Shown: positions 9,183 through 20,392 of the stretch, one piece after another
How positions within the stretch are numbered: the first letter of the stretch is position 1
Layout of the letters: every line of letters begins with the position of its first letter
Source of the DNA: Alphaproteobacteria bacterium
GTDB lineage: Bacteria; Pseudomonadota; Alphaproteobacteria; Rhodobacterales; Rhodobacteraceae
Assembly: GCA_030148665.1 (NCBI GenBank)
Contig: JASBSZ010000006.1
Span: 1-64,000, forward strand
Reading direction: 5' to 3'
Length of the DNA: 64,000 nucleotides
Position numbers and translations under genes: made by a program
The notes under the pieces: model-generated
Databases searched by the model: none
Seen by the model: the letters and a program-made list of their open reading frames with translations, nothing else
Told to the model about the DNA's origin: nothing

Positions 9183-10193
9183 TCACGATGCGTTGCCCGG
9201 CGTGACCGTCTGGCGGGTTCTGGGGAACCTGTGCCAGTGGCCCGATTCATATACGCTGGGATGGATGTATTCCGAGGGGTCCAGCAGCGGGGTGCGGCGG
9301 CGGCGCGACAGGAACATCTTGCCGATACCCCGGATCGTGCCGTGGGGCCGGGCGGTGGGGTCGGTGGGAAACGCGCTGCGCCATCTTGCCGGCAGGGGCA
9401 GGCCGCAGCCTTCGGCCCGTTCCAGCATCCACACGAGCGGGATGTTGGACAAAAGGCGCGCCGCATGAAACTGGCCGATCTGGCCACCCACATCCGGGTG
9501 CGCGCCGCGGAACCAGGCCTGTTCCAGATGCCCGTCCCATCCGGGCCGGCTGCGCCACATGACCGGGCGAAAGGCGGTGCGTGTTTCATCCAGCGCCAGC
9601 GCATGAAACCCGTTCCTGACCGATTTCCCCAGCGCGGCGTTGTGAAAATCGACCGGCTGCGGCGCCAGGCGCCACAATACCGGATACTGGATGCCCAGGG
9701 CCTTGACCGTATCCCATACGCCGATCATCTCGATCGGGGTGAATTCATGGCAATGGATGCTGGAAAACGCCCTGACATGGGGGCTTTCCGCGTGGTTCCT
9801 GTAGTGGCGGAAAACCCGTGTGACATAGCTCTCGGTCGCGTATTCCTGGCGCAGCAGGCCGATCCGGTCGATCACCCCGGCAAGCGAGCGCACCGCATAG
9901 GCCCCGCGCGAAAAACCGAACAGGTAGATCCGGTCGCCGGGGCGATAGCGCGCTGCAATATGGCCATAGGCCCTCTGGATCTGGGCCGTGATCCCGCGCC
10001 CGGCCGCGAGATCGACAAGGCTGTGCATGTTGCACCACTGGATGCCTTCTTCATAGAGCAGCGACACCCTGGCCACGGGGGCAACCTGGCACAGCAGCTT
10101 GTATGTCAGCCCGGCGTTGCTTTCCAGCTCGGGCTGAAGGGTGCTCAGCGTGCCGTCCATGACGACGACGTGGTTGATGGGCGTGCGTGTCAT
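9183..10193 (-). CDS. DUF2235 alpha/beta-hydrolase-like protein
   Basis: A 336-residue member of the DUF2235 family. It shows the N-terminal MDGTLSTL motif, a nucleophile-elbow-like IYLFGFSRGAYAVRSLAG, then GVWDTVKALG and WFRGAHPDVGGQ, so a Ser-Asp-His triad is plausible. Some family members are type VI secreted phospholipases of the Tle1 kind. No secretion genes and no signal peptide are visible here, so a cytoplasmic hydrolase of unknown substrate is the cautious reading. It sits 66 bases upstream of cobQ on the same strand and diverges from the dienelactone-hydrolase-like gene. Confidence 0.85.
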   Translation of the reverse strand: MTRTPINHVVVMDGTLSTLQPELESNAGLTYKLLCQVAPVARVSLLYEEGIQWCNMHSLVDLAAGRGITAQIQRAYGHIAARYRPGDRIYLFGFSRGAYAVRSLAGVIDRIGLLRQEYATESYVTRVFRHYRNHAESPHVRAFSSIHCHEFTPIEMIGVWDTVKALGIQYPVLWRLAPQPVDFHNAALGKSVRNGFHALALDETRTAFRPVMWRSRPGWDGHLEQAWFRGAHPDVGGQIGQFHAARLLSNIPLVWMLERAEGCGLPLPARWRSAFPTDPTARPHGTIRGIGKMFLSRRRRTPLLDPSEYIHPSVYESGHWHRFPRTRQTVTPGNAS

Positions 10194-10338
10194 GCAGTTC
10201 AGAATATGGGGTTCCCGCGGGGGGTGGCCAAATCAACTTGGCGGCACCGGCGGGCGCCCGGGTACATGTTCGGTTATTGCTTCAAGAGGTAAAATATCGT
10301 TTATGGACCCATGTCCGGCAACGAGGGGGGGCGTGGAC

Positions 10339-11064
10339 ATGCCGCTGGGAGATTTCGAAAGTTTCGATTTCACCGGCCCGCTGAGGGACGGGGACGAGGT
10401 CACGCATACGGTCTATCACCGGGGCGAGGGGCCGCCCATCATCATCATGCAGGAACTGCCCGGCATCGGCCCCCAGACCCTGCGCCTTGCGCTGGGGCTG
10501 ATCGACGAAGGCTACAGCCTGTACCTGCCGCATCTTTTCGGCCCGCTCGGCAGGATCAGCATGGCCGGCAATGTCGGCCGCCTGTTCTGTCTGCGCCGCG
10601 AATACCACCTGTTTGCCGCCAACCGTTCCAGTCCGATCGTCAACTGGATGCGGGCGCTGTGCCGCGAGGTGCGCGACCGCTCGGGTGCCAGGGGGGTGGG
10701 CACCATCGGCATGTGCCTGACCGGCGGTTTCGCGCTGACCCTGATGGGCGACGACGCGGTTCTGGGCGGTGTTGCCAGTCAGCCCAGCCTGCCCGTATTC
10801 AGGAACCGTGCGCTCCACATGTCACCCGGCGAGGTGGCCGAGGCCCGCCGCGGGATGGAGGAAAAGGGCCCCGCAATCGCCATGCGTTACAGCGATGACC
10901 CGATCTGCCGCGCCGCGAAATTCGAGGCTCTGAAAGAGGCGTTCGGCGACAATATCGTCACCCATACCTTTGCGGGGCGGGGCCATTCGCTGCTGACGCT
11001 CGACTGGAACGACGCGGCATTCGATACCGTCAAGGACTATTTCCGCGAACGCCTGCAGAACTGA
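10339..11064 (+). CDS. Dienelactone hydrolase family protein
   Basis: A 241-residue alpha/beta hydrolase. The Cys nucleophile is in GTIGMCLTGGFAL (Cys about 126), as in dienelactone hydrolases. An acidic candidate is in YSDDPICRA and the His in FAGRGHSLLT near the C terminus. The family hydrolyses dienelactones or related esters, but there is no aromatic-catabolism gene nearby, so the substrate is unknown. I chose ATG 10339 because homologous sequence begins there; upstream in-frame codons overlap the divergent DUF2235 gene. A GC inverted repeat follows the stop. Confidence 0.82.
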   Translation: MPLGDFESFDFTGPLRDGDEVTHTVYHRGEGPPIIIMQELPGIGPQTLRLALGLIDEGYSLYLPHLFGPLGRISMAGNVGRLFCLRREYHLFAANRSSPIVNWMRALCREVRDRSGARGVGTIGMCLTGGFALTLMGDDAVLGGVASQPSLPVFRNRALHMSPGEVAEARRGMEEKGPAIAMRYSDDPICRAAKFEALKEAFGDNIVTHTFAGRGHSLLTLDWNDAAFDTVKDYFRERLQN

Positions 11065-11071
11065 CCCTGCG

Positions 11072-11098
11072 CGCCCCGGTCCTGCCCGGCACGGGGCG
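11072..11098. terminator. Inverted repeat between convergent genes
   Basis: CGCCCCG (11072-11078) and CGGGGCG (11092-11098) form a 7-bp stem between the convergent hydrolase and decarboxylase genes. There is no T-run, so terminator activity is uncertain. Confidence 0.35.
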
Positions 11099-11112
11099 TC
11101 GGGAAGGGGCGC

Positions 11113-12258
11113 TCAGGTCTCGACCACCGAAACGACCTCGTTCAGCCCATAGCCGTTGAAGCCGGTCGAGGTCACCAGCGAATAAGCCCCCATCCCGCCA
11201 AACAGCAGATAGTCGCCCGCTTCCATGTCATCGGGCAGGCTGATCCCGTCGGGCAGCCGGTCAAGGCTGTCGCAGGTCGGCCCGAACACGGTGCGCGGCC
11301 GGGGTTTCCCACGCCGCGGCGTGCCGTCCGGCGCGATGACGCGCAGCCTGCTCGTAAGGCCGATGTCGCGCAGCTCGGCCAGCCCGCCATAGATACCGTC
11401 GTTCAGATAGACCGTGGCCCCGCCATCGCGCAGCTGCTTGACCCGTGTCGCCAGAACGCCGGCCTCGGCCACCATGGCGCGGCCCGGCTCGCATAACAGG
11501 CGCGGGGAATCCTTGCCAAAGGCGGTCGCGGTCATGGCGCGGATCCTGCGAAAGAATTCATCCAGCGGCGGGGGCGCATCCATCCGGCGCGCAGGAAACC
11601 CGCCGCCGACATTCAGCCGCGCGAGCCGAACCCCAGCCTTGCGTGCGATTTCGGCGGCGGTTGCGATATAGCTTTCCCAAGCCGAGGGGGCGCTGCACTG
11701 GGTGCCGGGGTGAAAACACAGCGCCGGGCGCCAGCCCCCGCGTGCAACCTGTTGCAGCAGAGCGACGGCCTCGGGCGGGGTTGCGCCGAACTTGTCGCCG
11801 AAATCATAGGCAGCCCCCCTGACCGGCAGCTTGAAGCGCACCGCGATTTCGCAGTGTCGTGGCACATCGGCCAACTGCGCCAGCCCCGCAGGGTGATCCA
11901 CCGACCAGCTGGAAACACCGGCCTTGATGCCGGCCTTGACCTCGGCGGCAGAGCGCACCGGGTTGTTGTAATGTAGCACCGCGCCACGATCGATACCGCG
12001 GACGCGCCGCATCTCGGCCGGTGAGGCCACGTCGAAATGCCTGATGCCCGCGGCCACCAGCGTTTCCAGTACCTCGGGCCGGTCATTGGCCTTGACCGCA
12101 TAGCTGACCAGCCCCGGAAAACCCCGCTGAAACCGTCGCGCGGCATCCTCCAGACAGGCAGGCGACAGATACAGCACCGGGTGGTCGGGGCGGGTTGTCA
12201 AGAGGTGGCTTTCAGGGTCCGGCCAGATTCGCGGCCAGCTGCGGGGCTGTTGTGTCAT
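11113..12258 (-). CDS. Ornithine/diaminopimelate-type PLP decarboxylase (probable ornithine decarboxylase)
   Basis: A 381-residue fold-type III PLP enzyme. The PLP lysine is Lys56 in VSYAVKAND. The phosphate-binding glycines are in LNVGGGFPA, followed by LLCEPGRAMV. The C-terminal active-site Cys in FGPTCDSLDRL fits ornithine/lysine decarboxylases better than diaminopimelate decarboxylase. The likely reaction is ornithine to putrescine, feeding polyamine synthesis. ATG 12258 has GGAGG a few bases upstream. It diverges from an Lrp/AsnC regulator, which may control it in response to an amino acid. Lysine decarboxylase or mixed specificity is possible. Confidence 0.85.
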   Translation of the reverse strand: MTQQPRSWPRIWPDPESHLLTTRPDHPVLYLSPACLEDAARRFQRGFPGLVSYAVKANDRPEVLETLVAAGIRHFDVASPAEMRRVRGIDRGAVLHYNNPVRSAAEVKAGIKAGVSSWSVDHPAGLAQLADVPRHCEIAVRFKLPVRGAAYDFGDKFGATPPEAVALLQQVARGGWRPALCFHPGTQCSAPSAWESYIATAAEIARKAGVRLARLNVGGGFPARRMDAPPPLDEFFRRIRAMTATAFGKDSPRLLCEPGRAMVAEAGVLATRVKQLRDGGATVYLNDGIYGGLAELRDIGLTSRLRVIAPDGTPRRGKPRPRTVFGPTCDSLDRLPDGISLPDDMEAGDYLLFGGMGAYSLVTSTGFNGYGLNEVVSVVET

Positions 12259-12368
12259 GGGGCCTCCTTGCCTGCGGGGTTTGTCCATTATTCGGCAAGG
12301 AACACTCGATTTCACGCGTTGGAATGTATATTATATATCACGATTGACGACATAATGACGTATATGCC

Positions 12369-12800
12369 ATGCAGATCGACGAAAAAGACTGGATGCTGTT
12401 GGCCCTGCTGGGCGAAAATGCCCGCATGCCGATTTCCGAACTGGCCCGCCGGCTGGGGCTGGCGCGCACCACGGTTCAGGCACGGATGGAGCGGCTTGAA
12501 CGCAGCGGGGCGATTGCGGGCTATACCATCCGGCGCGGCGCGGCGCTGCAACCGCCCCTGCGGGCGACGGTGCTGATTTCGGTCGAGCCGCGCGCAGGCC
12601 CCGCGGTGGTTGACCGGCTGCGGGTGCTGAGCGGCGTGGAAAAGGTCTACACCACCTCGGGGCGGTTCGATCTGCTGGCGCAGGTGGTGGCGGCCTCGAC
12701 AGCGGAACTCGATGCAACGCTGGACCGCATCGCCGAGGTTCCGGGGCTGCGCTCGTCCGAAAGCCTGATTCATCTGGCGACCAAGATCGACCGGGGGTGA
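12369..12800 (+). CDS. Lrp/AsnC-family transcriptional regulator
   Basis: A 143-residue regulator with the N-terminal winged helix (MPISELARRLGLARTTVQAR) and a C-terminal RAM ligand-binding domain (VLSGVEKVYTTSGRFDLLAQ). Proteins of this family assemble as dimers or octamers and respond to amino acids. The divergent orientation, with about 110 bp between starts, points to the decarboxylase gene as its target. That intergenic DNA is AT-rich (TATATTATATATCACG), as expected for promoters. Confidence 0.9.
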   Translation: MQIDEKDWMLLALLGENARMPISELARRLGLARTTVQARMERLERSGAIAGYTIRRGAALQPPLRATVLISVEPRAGPAVVDRLRVLSGVEKVYTTSGRFDLLAQVVAASTAELDATLDRIAEVPGLRSSESLIHLATKIDRG

Positions 12801-12820
12801 ACGCGGCGGGCCGGGTCAGG

Positions 12821-12842
12821 GCGTATTTGCGCAAAGAAGAAG
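12821..12842 (-). repeat. CTTCTTC-type dispersed repeat, copy a
   Basis: GTATTTGCGCAAAGAAGAAG on the plus strand. Unlike most copies it does not follow a gene on its own strand; it lies between the Lrp regulator and valS. Confidence 0.7.
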
Positions 12843-12920
12843 CCCCGCGCCCCCTTTCCCTTGGCCTTGGCGCGCGGTAAAGAGCGCGGCAAAGCGTGAA
12901 CCTGACATGGATTGATCCCG

Positions 12921-15884
<2,964 letters not shown>

Positions 15885-15936
15885 GGGCGCCGGGCTGAAT
15901 CGCCATTGTCGCGCCTGTGGCAAGGGCGGGACATGA

Positions 15937-15957
15937 GTATTTGGGCAAAGAAGAAGC
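15937..15957 (-). repeat. CTTCTTC-type dispersed repeat, copy b
   Basis: GTATTTGGGCAAAGAAGAAG on the plus strand, between valS and the aminotransferase. It has no minus-strand gene directly before it. Confidence 0.7.
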
Positions 15958-16074
15958 GGATTTCCCGGTCTGATTGTTCGGGATTCGCGAACAGTCGGCT
16001 GCGTTGTCGTGCGATTGTTCGCGCCTCTGTTTCGCCCCTTGCCCCCTGCCGTCAAATGCGGTTTTCTCCTGTCC

Positions 16075-17181
16075 ATGATCGGTCCCAGATATACCCCGCT
16101 TGTTGCCTTGCTTCCGGCCAGCGTGCCCTTTGTCGGGCCTGAAACCCAGGAACGTGCCAGGGGCGCGCCCTTTGCCGCGCGTCTGGGTGCCAACGAAAAC
16201 GTCTTTGGCCCGTCGCCGCGCGCGGTTGCCGCCATGAAGCGTGCCGCCAGCGAGGTCTGGCAATACGGGGATCCCGAAAATCACGATCTGAAAATGGCCC
16301 TCGCGGCCCATCACGGAATTCCGGCCGAAAATATTGTCGTTGGCGAGGGGATCGATGGTCTGCTGGGCTATCTGGTCCGCATGACGGTGGATGCCGGCGA
16401 CCGCGTGGTGACCTCGGAAGGGGCCTATCCGACCTTCAACTATCATGTCGCGGGTTATGGCGGGGTGCTGGTCAAGGTTCCCTACAGGGGCGATCACGAA
16501 GACCCGGTCGCCCTGATCGAGGCGGCTCTGGGGTGCGAGCCCAAGCTGATCTATCTGGCCAATCCCGACAACCCCATGGGCACCTATCACCCGGCTCCGG
16601 TGATCAGCGCGATGATCGAGGCGGTTCCCGAGGGCAGCCTGCTGGTGCTGGACGAGGCCTATCTGGAATTCGCCCCCGAAGATGCCGCGCCGCCGCTGGA
16701 TGTCGAGGATCCTCGGGTCATCCGCATGCGCACATTCTCCAAGGCTTACGGCATGGCAGGCGCGCGGGTTGGCTATGCCATCGGCGCGCGCGAGCTGATC
16801 CAGAGCTTTGACAAGATACGCAACCATTTCGGCATGTGTCGCATCAGCCAGGCGGGCGCGCTGGCGGCGCTGGCCGATCAGGATCACCTGAAACAGACGG
16901 TGGAAAACGTGGCGCAGGCACGAGACCGGATCAAGGCGATTGCGGCCGAAAACGGGCTTGGGGTGGTGCCGTCGGCGGCGAATTTCGTGGCCGTGGATTG
17001 CGGCCGCGACGGGGAATTTGCGCGCAAGGTTCTGGATGCGCTGGTCGCCCGTGGTATTTTCGTGCGCATGCCCTTTGTGGCACCACAAGACCGGTGCATC
17101 CGGGTCTCGGCGGGCACGCCCGAGCTGCTGGATCCGTTCGCACAGGCGCTGCCCGAAGCATTGAAAGAGGCAAGCGAATGA
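16075..17181 (+). CDS. PLP-dependent aminotransferase, histidinol-phosphate aminotransferase family
   Basis: A 368-residue fold-type I aminotransferase. Visible are LGANENVFGPSP at the N terminus, YLANPDNPMGT, VLDEAYLEF and the PLP lysine in RTFSKAYGMAGARVGYA (about Lys223). Sequence type is HisC-like. Its stop overlaps the start of the puuE-like gene (ATGA), so the two are coupled. Placement at the head of a ureide-degradation block suggests a role there rather than in histidine synthesis, for example transferring amino groups in glyoxylate/ureidoglycine metabolism, but this is inference. The start at ATG 16075 matches the family N terminus. Confidence 0.85.
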   Translation: MIGPRYTPLVALLPASVPFVGPETQERARGAPFAARLGANENVFGPSPRAVAAMKRAASEVWQYGDPENHDLKMALAAHHGIPAENIVVGEGIDGLLGYLVRMTVDAGDRVVTSEGAYPTFNYHVAGYGGVLVKVPYRGDHEDPVALIEAALGCEPKLIYLANPDNPMGTYHPAPVISAMIEAVPEGSLLVLDEAYLEFAPEDAAPPLDVEDPRVIRMRTFSKAYGMAGARVGYAIGARELIQSFDKIRNHFGMCRISQAGALAALADQDHLKQTVENVAQARDRIKAIAAENGLGVVPSAANFVAVDCGRDGEFARKVLDALVARGIFVRMPFVAPQDRCIRVSAGTPELLDPFAQALPEALKEASE

Positions 17182-18071
17182 CCGACTATCCCCGCGACAT
17201 GATCGGCTATGGCGCCACCCCGCCCGATCCCGCCTGGCCGGATGGCGCGCGCATCGCCGTCAATTTCGTCGTCAACTACGAGGAGGGCGGCGAGAACAAC
17301 ATCCTGCATGGCGACGCGGCGTCCGAGGCGTTCCTGTCTGAAATCATTGGCGCCGACCCCTGGCCCGGCCAGCGCCACATGAACATGGAATCGATCTATG
17401 AATTCGGCTCGCGCGTGGGGTTCTGGCGCCTGCACCGCCTGTTCACCGAACGGCACATGCCGGTAACCGTGTTTGGCGTGGCGCTGGCGCTGGCACGCAA
17501 CCCGCAGGCGGTTGCCGCGATGAAGGATGCCGGCTGGGAAATCGCCACCCACGGCTATAAATGGATCGACTACCGCAATGTCCCCGAGGATGAGGAGCGC
17601 CGCCATATCGCCGAGGCCCTGCGCATCCACGAACAGGTCACCGGAGAACGCCCCGCGGGGATGTATCAGGGCCGCACATCCGAAAATACCCTGCGGCTGA
17701 CCATGGAGGCGGGCTTTGAATATTCCGCCGATAGCTATGCCGACGAGCTGCCCTATTATGTGCAGGGCCCCGATGGCCCCTTTCTGATGGTGCCCTATAC
17801 GCTGGACGCCAACGACATGCGCTTTGCCTCGCCCCAGGGGTTCAACTCGGGCGACCAGTTCTTTACCTATCTCAAGGACAGTTTCGACACGCTTTACGCC
17901 GAAGGCGGGCGCATGATGTCGGTAGGGCTGCATTGCCGCCTTGGCGGCCGCCCCGGCCGCGCCGCCGCGCTGGCGCGTTTCCTTGATTACGTGCATGGCT
18001 ACACCGACGCCTGGGTCACGACCCGTCTGAACATCGCGCGCCACTGGAAGAAATATCACCCGCCGGCATAG
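17178..18071 (+). CDS. puuE: Putative allantoinase PuuE (polysaccharide-deacetylase fold)
   Basis: A 297-residue NodB-fold protein resembling the PuuE branch. PuuE is a cofactor-independent allantoinase that opens allantoin to allantoate in purine breakdown. Visible are the N-terminal YPRDMIGYGATPPDPAWPDG, VVNYEEGGENN, then GWEIATHGYKWIDYRN and a C-terminal RLNIARHWKKYHPP. Length fits the family. It overlaps the aminotransferase stop and is followed by ureidoglycine aminohydrolase and allA genes, which supports the purine assignment. A CTTCTTC element directly follows its stop codon. Confidence 0.88.
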   Translation: MTDYPRDMIGYGATPPDPAWPDGARIAVNFVVNYEEGGENNILHGDAASEAFLSEIIGADPWPGQRHMNMESIYEFGSRVGFWRLHRLFTERHMPVTVFGVALALARNPQAVAAMKDAGWEIATHGYKWIDYRNVPEDEERRHIAEALRIHEQVTGERPAGMYQGRTSENTLRLTMEAGFEYSADSYADELPYYVQGPDGPFLMVPYTLDANDMRFASPQGFNSGDQFFTYLKDSFDTLYAEGGRMMSVGLHCRLGGRPGRAAALARFLDYVHGYTDAWVTTRLNIARHWKKYHPPA

Positions 18072-18072
18072 G

Positions 18073-18130
18073 CTTCTTCTTTGCCCAAATACGTCCGGGG
18101 GAGTCGCTCCAGCGACGGGGGCAGCGCCCC
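18073..18130 (+). repeat. CTTCTTC-type 3' element, copy c, with GC palindrome
   Basis: CTTCTTCTTTGCCCAAATAC begins two bases after the puuE stop. It is followed by GGGGGAGTCGCTCCAGCGAC and a GGGGGCAGCGCCCCC palindrome. It is the best-preserved full form of the family and may act as a 3' processing or termination element. Confidence 0.75.
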
Positions 18131-18153
18131 CAATCCCCCAGCCATCAAGCCCA

Positions 18154-18319
18154 CCAGGGGAATCGCGTTTGAAAAAACCGCGTGCTGTTTTTGACTGTTC
18201 CGCCCGGCCGACAGGCCGGGCAGCGCCCGACCCCAGGCGGGCGCTGCCCTCGACGCCTTGATCCAGGCGGTGGAACCCGTCAACTCGGCCGGCATGATCG
18301 CCAAATGCGATAGCTCAGC
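18154..18319 (-). repeat. MITE-like GC-palindromic repeat, copy 1 (full length, minus orientation)
   Basis: The element is bounded by ATCGCGTTTG (18162-18171) and CAAATGCGAT (18302-18311) as inverted ends. On the left the inverted end extends to CCAGGGGA (18154). Inside is the strong palindrome GCCCGGCCTGTCGGCCGGGC (read on the minus strand). It is collinear over its length with the opposite-orientation copy at 22837-23033. A 14-bp direct repeat CAGCCATCAAGCCC flanks it at 18139-18152 and 18316-18329. No coding potential is seen. Together with copy c above it fills the gap between puuE and allE. Confidence 0.8.
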
Positions 18320-18396
18320 CATCAAGCCCCCGCCGGCCCTTGACCTGCACACCCGATCCCGCTTTAGCTGATGCGGCCTGTTCAAGGGATAGACCC

Positions 18397-19224
18397 ATGA
18401 CCGACCCGACCTATGCCACGCCCGCCGCCGGCCTGCCCGCGCAGGATAGCCTGATGACCGGCCGCGCGGTGTTCACCGAAAGCTATGCCGTCATCCCGCG
18501 CGGGGTCATGCGTGATATCGTGACCAGCAACCTGCCGCACTGGCAGGGCGCGCGGGCCTGGATACTGGCCCGCCCCATGACCGGCTTTGCCGAGACATTC
18601 GCGCAATATATCGTCGAGCTTGCCCCCGGCGGCGGCTCGGACCGGCCCGAGCCCGATCAGGGCGCCGAGGCGGTGCTGTTCGTGACCTCGGGCAAGTTGT
18701 CGCTGGCCCTGAACGGCACGCAGCACGTGCTGAAACCGGGGGGGTATGCCTATATCCCGCCGGGGGCTGACTGGGCGGTTGCCAACAGCAGCGGTGCCGA
18801 CGCAACATTCCACTGGATCCGCAAGGCCTATGAGCCGGTCGAGGGCATCCCCGCCCCCGACGCCCTTGTCACCAACGAGGCCGACATCACCCCCACCCCC
18901 ATGCCCGACACATACGGCGCCTGGGCCACCACGCGTTTTGTCGATCCCGATGACATGCGCCACGACATGCATGTGAACATCGTCACATTTCAGCCCGGCG
19001 GCACGATCCCCTTCGAGGAAACCCATGTCATGGAACACGGGCTGTATGTGTTGCAGGGCAAGGCGGTCTACAAGCTCAACCGCGACTGGGTCGAGGTCGA
19101 GGCCGGCGATTTCATGTGGCTGCGCGCCTTTTGCCCGCAGGCCTGCTATGCGGGCGGGCAGGGGCCGTTTCGCTATCTGCTCTACAAGGACGTAAACCGC
19201 CACCCGGCGCTGAGGCTGCCATGA
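18397..19224 (+). CDS. allE: Probable (S)-ureidoglycine aminohydrolase (bicupin)
   Basis: A 275-residue two-cupin protein. It resembles the YlbA/AllE/UGHY family, which converts (S)-ureidoglycine to (S)-ureidoglycolate and ammonia with Mn. The first cupin contains EAVLFVTSGKLSLALNG and LKPGGYAYIPPG. The second contains HVNIVTFQPGGTIPFEETHV, MEHGLYVLQGKAVYKL and EAGDFMWLRAFCPQACYAGG, with His and Glu metal ligands. It overlaps the allA start by four bases (ATGA). This step sits between allantoate breakdown and ureidoglycolate lyase, matching its neighbours. Confidence 0.87.
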   Translation: MTDPTYATPAAGLPAQDSLMTGRAVFTESYAVIPRGVMRDIVTSNLPHWQGARAWILARPMTGFAETFAQYIVELAPGGGSDRPEPDQGAEAVLFVTSGKLSLALNGTQHVLKPGGYAYIPPGADWAVANSSGADATFHWIRKAYEPVEGIPAPDALVTNEADITPTPMPDTYGAWATTRFVDPDDMRHDMHVNIVTFQPGGTIPFEETHVMEHGLYVLQGKAVYKLNRDWVEVEAGDFMWLRAFCPQACYAGGQGPFRYLLYKDVNRHPALRLP

Positions 19225-19685
19225 TCCTGCACCCCGAGCCGCTGAGCGCTGCGGCCTTTGCCCCGTTCGGCGAGGTGATCGAGGCCGACCCCGCCACGGC
19301 GATCGAGATCAATGACGGCCATACCACCCGCTTTCACGCGCTTGCACGGGCAACCAGTGACGCCGATGTGATCCTGTCGATCTTTCGCGGCAGGCCCCGG
19401 CCCTTGCGCCTGTCGATGCTGGAATGTCACCCGCTGGGCAGCCAGGCCTTCATGCCGCTTGGCGGGCGCGACTGGCTGGCGGTTGTGGCCGAGCGCCCCG
19501 AACCCTCTGCCTGCCGTGCCTTTCTGTGCCGTGGCGATCAGGGGCTCAACTACCGCGCGGGCACATGGCACCACCCGCTGCTGGTGCTTGGGGATGCGCA
19601 GGATTTTCTGGTCGTTGACCGCGCCGGCCCCGGCGACAATCTGCAAGAGGTGTTTTTCGACCAGACGGTGCAGATCGAGGTCTGA
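19221..19685 (+). CDS. allA: Ureidoglycolate lyase
   Basis: This 154-residue enzyme splits ureidoglycolate into glyoxylate and urea, the last ureide step. Visible motifs are PLSAAAFAPFGEVIE, MLECHPLGSQAFMPLGG and RAGTWHHPLLVL, all typical of AllA. Its ATG overlaps the preceding stop codon. Urea released here would need urease or urea carboxylase, neither of which is in the window. A DUF1989 gene of the urea-carboxylase-associated family lies 0.7 kb downstream. The gene is convergent with apt. Confidence 0.92.
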   Translation: MILHPEPLSAAAFAPFGEVIEADPATAIEINDGHTTRFHALARATSDADVILSIFRGRPRPLRLSMLECHPLGSQAFMPLGGRDWLAVVAERPEPSACRAFLCRGDQGLNYRAGTWHHPLLVLGDAQDFLVVDRAGPGDNLQEVFFDQTVQIEV

Positions 19686-19691
19686 GCGCCC

Positions 19692-20231
19692 CTATTCCCC
19701 CTCGAAGGCACACAGCGCATGCACCTTCATGCCCAGCTTTTTCAGCCGCGCGGCCCCGCCCAGATCGGGCAGGTCGATGATGAAGGCACAGCCCACGACC
19801 TCGGCACCCGCACGCTCGATCAGGCGGATGCCGGCCTCGGCCGTGCCGCCGGTGGCCAGCAGGTCATCGACCAGCAGGATGCGCTCGCCCGGCTGTAGCA
19901 CGTCGTCATGCATCTCCATGACCGCCTCGCCATATTCCAGCTTGTATTCCTGCTCGATGGTCGAGCCCGGCAGCTTGCCCTTCTTGCGGATCGGCACAAA
20001 GCCGACCGAAAGCTGGTGCGCAATCGCACCCCCCAGGATAAAGCCCCGCGCCTCCAGCCCGGCCACCTTGTCGATGCGCTCGCCGGCATAGGGAAACAGC
20101 AGCTGATCGATGGCGGTGCGAAAGCCGCGCGCATCGGCAAACAGCGTGGTCACGTCGCGAAACATGATCCCCTTGTGGGGGAAATCGGGGATGGTGCGGA
20201 TGTAATCCTTGATGTCGCGCGATGGGGACAT
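19692..20231 (-). CDS. apt: Adenine phosphoribosyltransferase
   Basis: This 179-residue enzyme makes AMP from adenine and PRPP. The N-terminal [20 protein letters not shown], the central [16 protein letters not shown] and the PRPP-binding [20 protein letters not shown] are typical and complete. Start ATG 20231 is supported by the family N terminus. It lies about 1.7 kb from the methylthioadenosine phosphorylase gene, whose product is adenine, so the two together make an adenine salvage route. Confidence 0.96.
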   Translation of the reverse strand: MSPSRDIKDYIRTIPDFPHKGIMFRDVTTLFADARGFRTAIDQLLFPYAGERIDKVAGLEARGFILGGAIAHQLSVGFVPIRKKGKLPGSTIEQEYKLEYGEAVMEMHDDVLQPGERILLVDDLLATGGTAEAGIRLIERAGAEVVGCAFIIDLPDLGGAARLKKLGMKVHALCAFEGE

Positions 20232-20392
20232 GGTGGAACCTTGCTGTTGACCCGAGTCTGTTTTCGCCCCTTGTTAGCGAATGTGCGAACAAACGAAAAC
20301 CGCATCTCGCGGGTTTTTCAGCCCCTGCGACACAGGCGCATTGCGCGGCGCGGTGATCCGGTACAGGATCATGTGCAAACCCGAGGAAGCCC

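Noticed and set aside
9183-10193. Type VI secretion effector assignment for the DUF2235 protein
   Set aside because: No type VI genes, VgrG, PAAR or immunity gene lie nearby; only the family fold supports it.
7452-10292. A 946-codon open frame antisense to cobQ and the DUF2235 gene
   Set aside because: It overlaps two well-supported genes and lacks any recognisable domain.
12259-12368. speF-type leader RNA upstream of the decarboxylase
   Set aside because: The gap is about 110 bases, shared with the divergent Lrp promoter, and no clear structure could be traced by eye.
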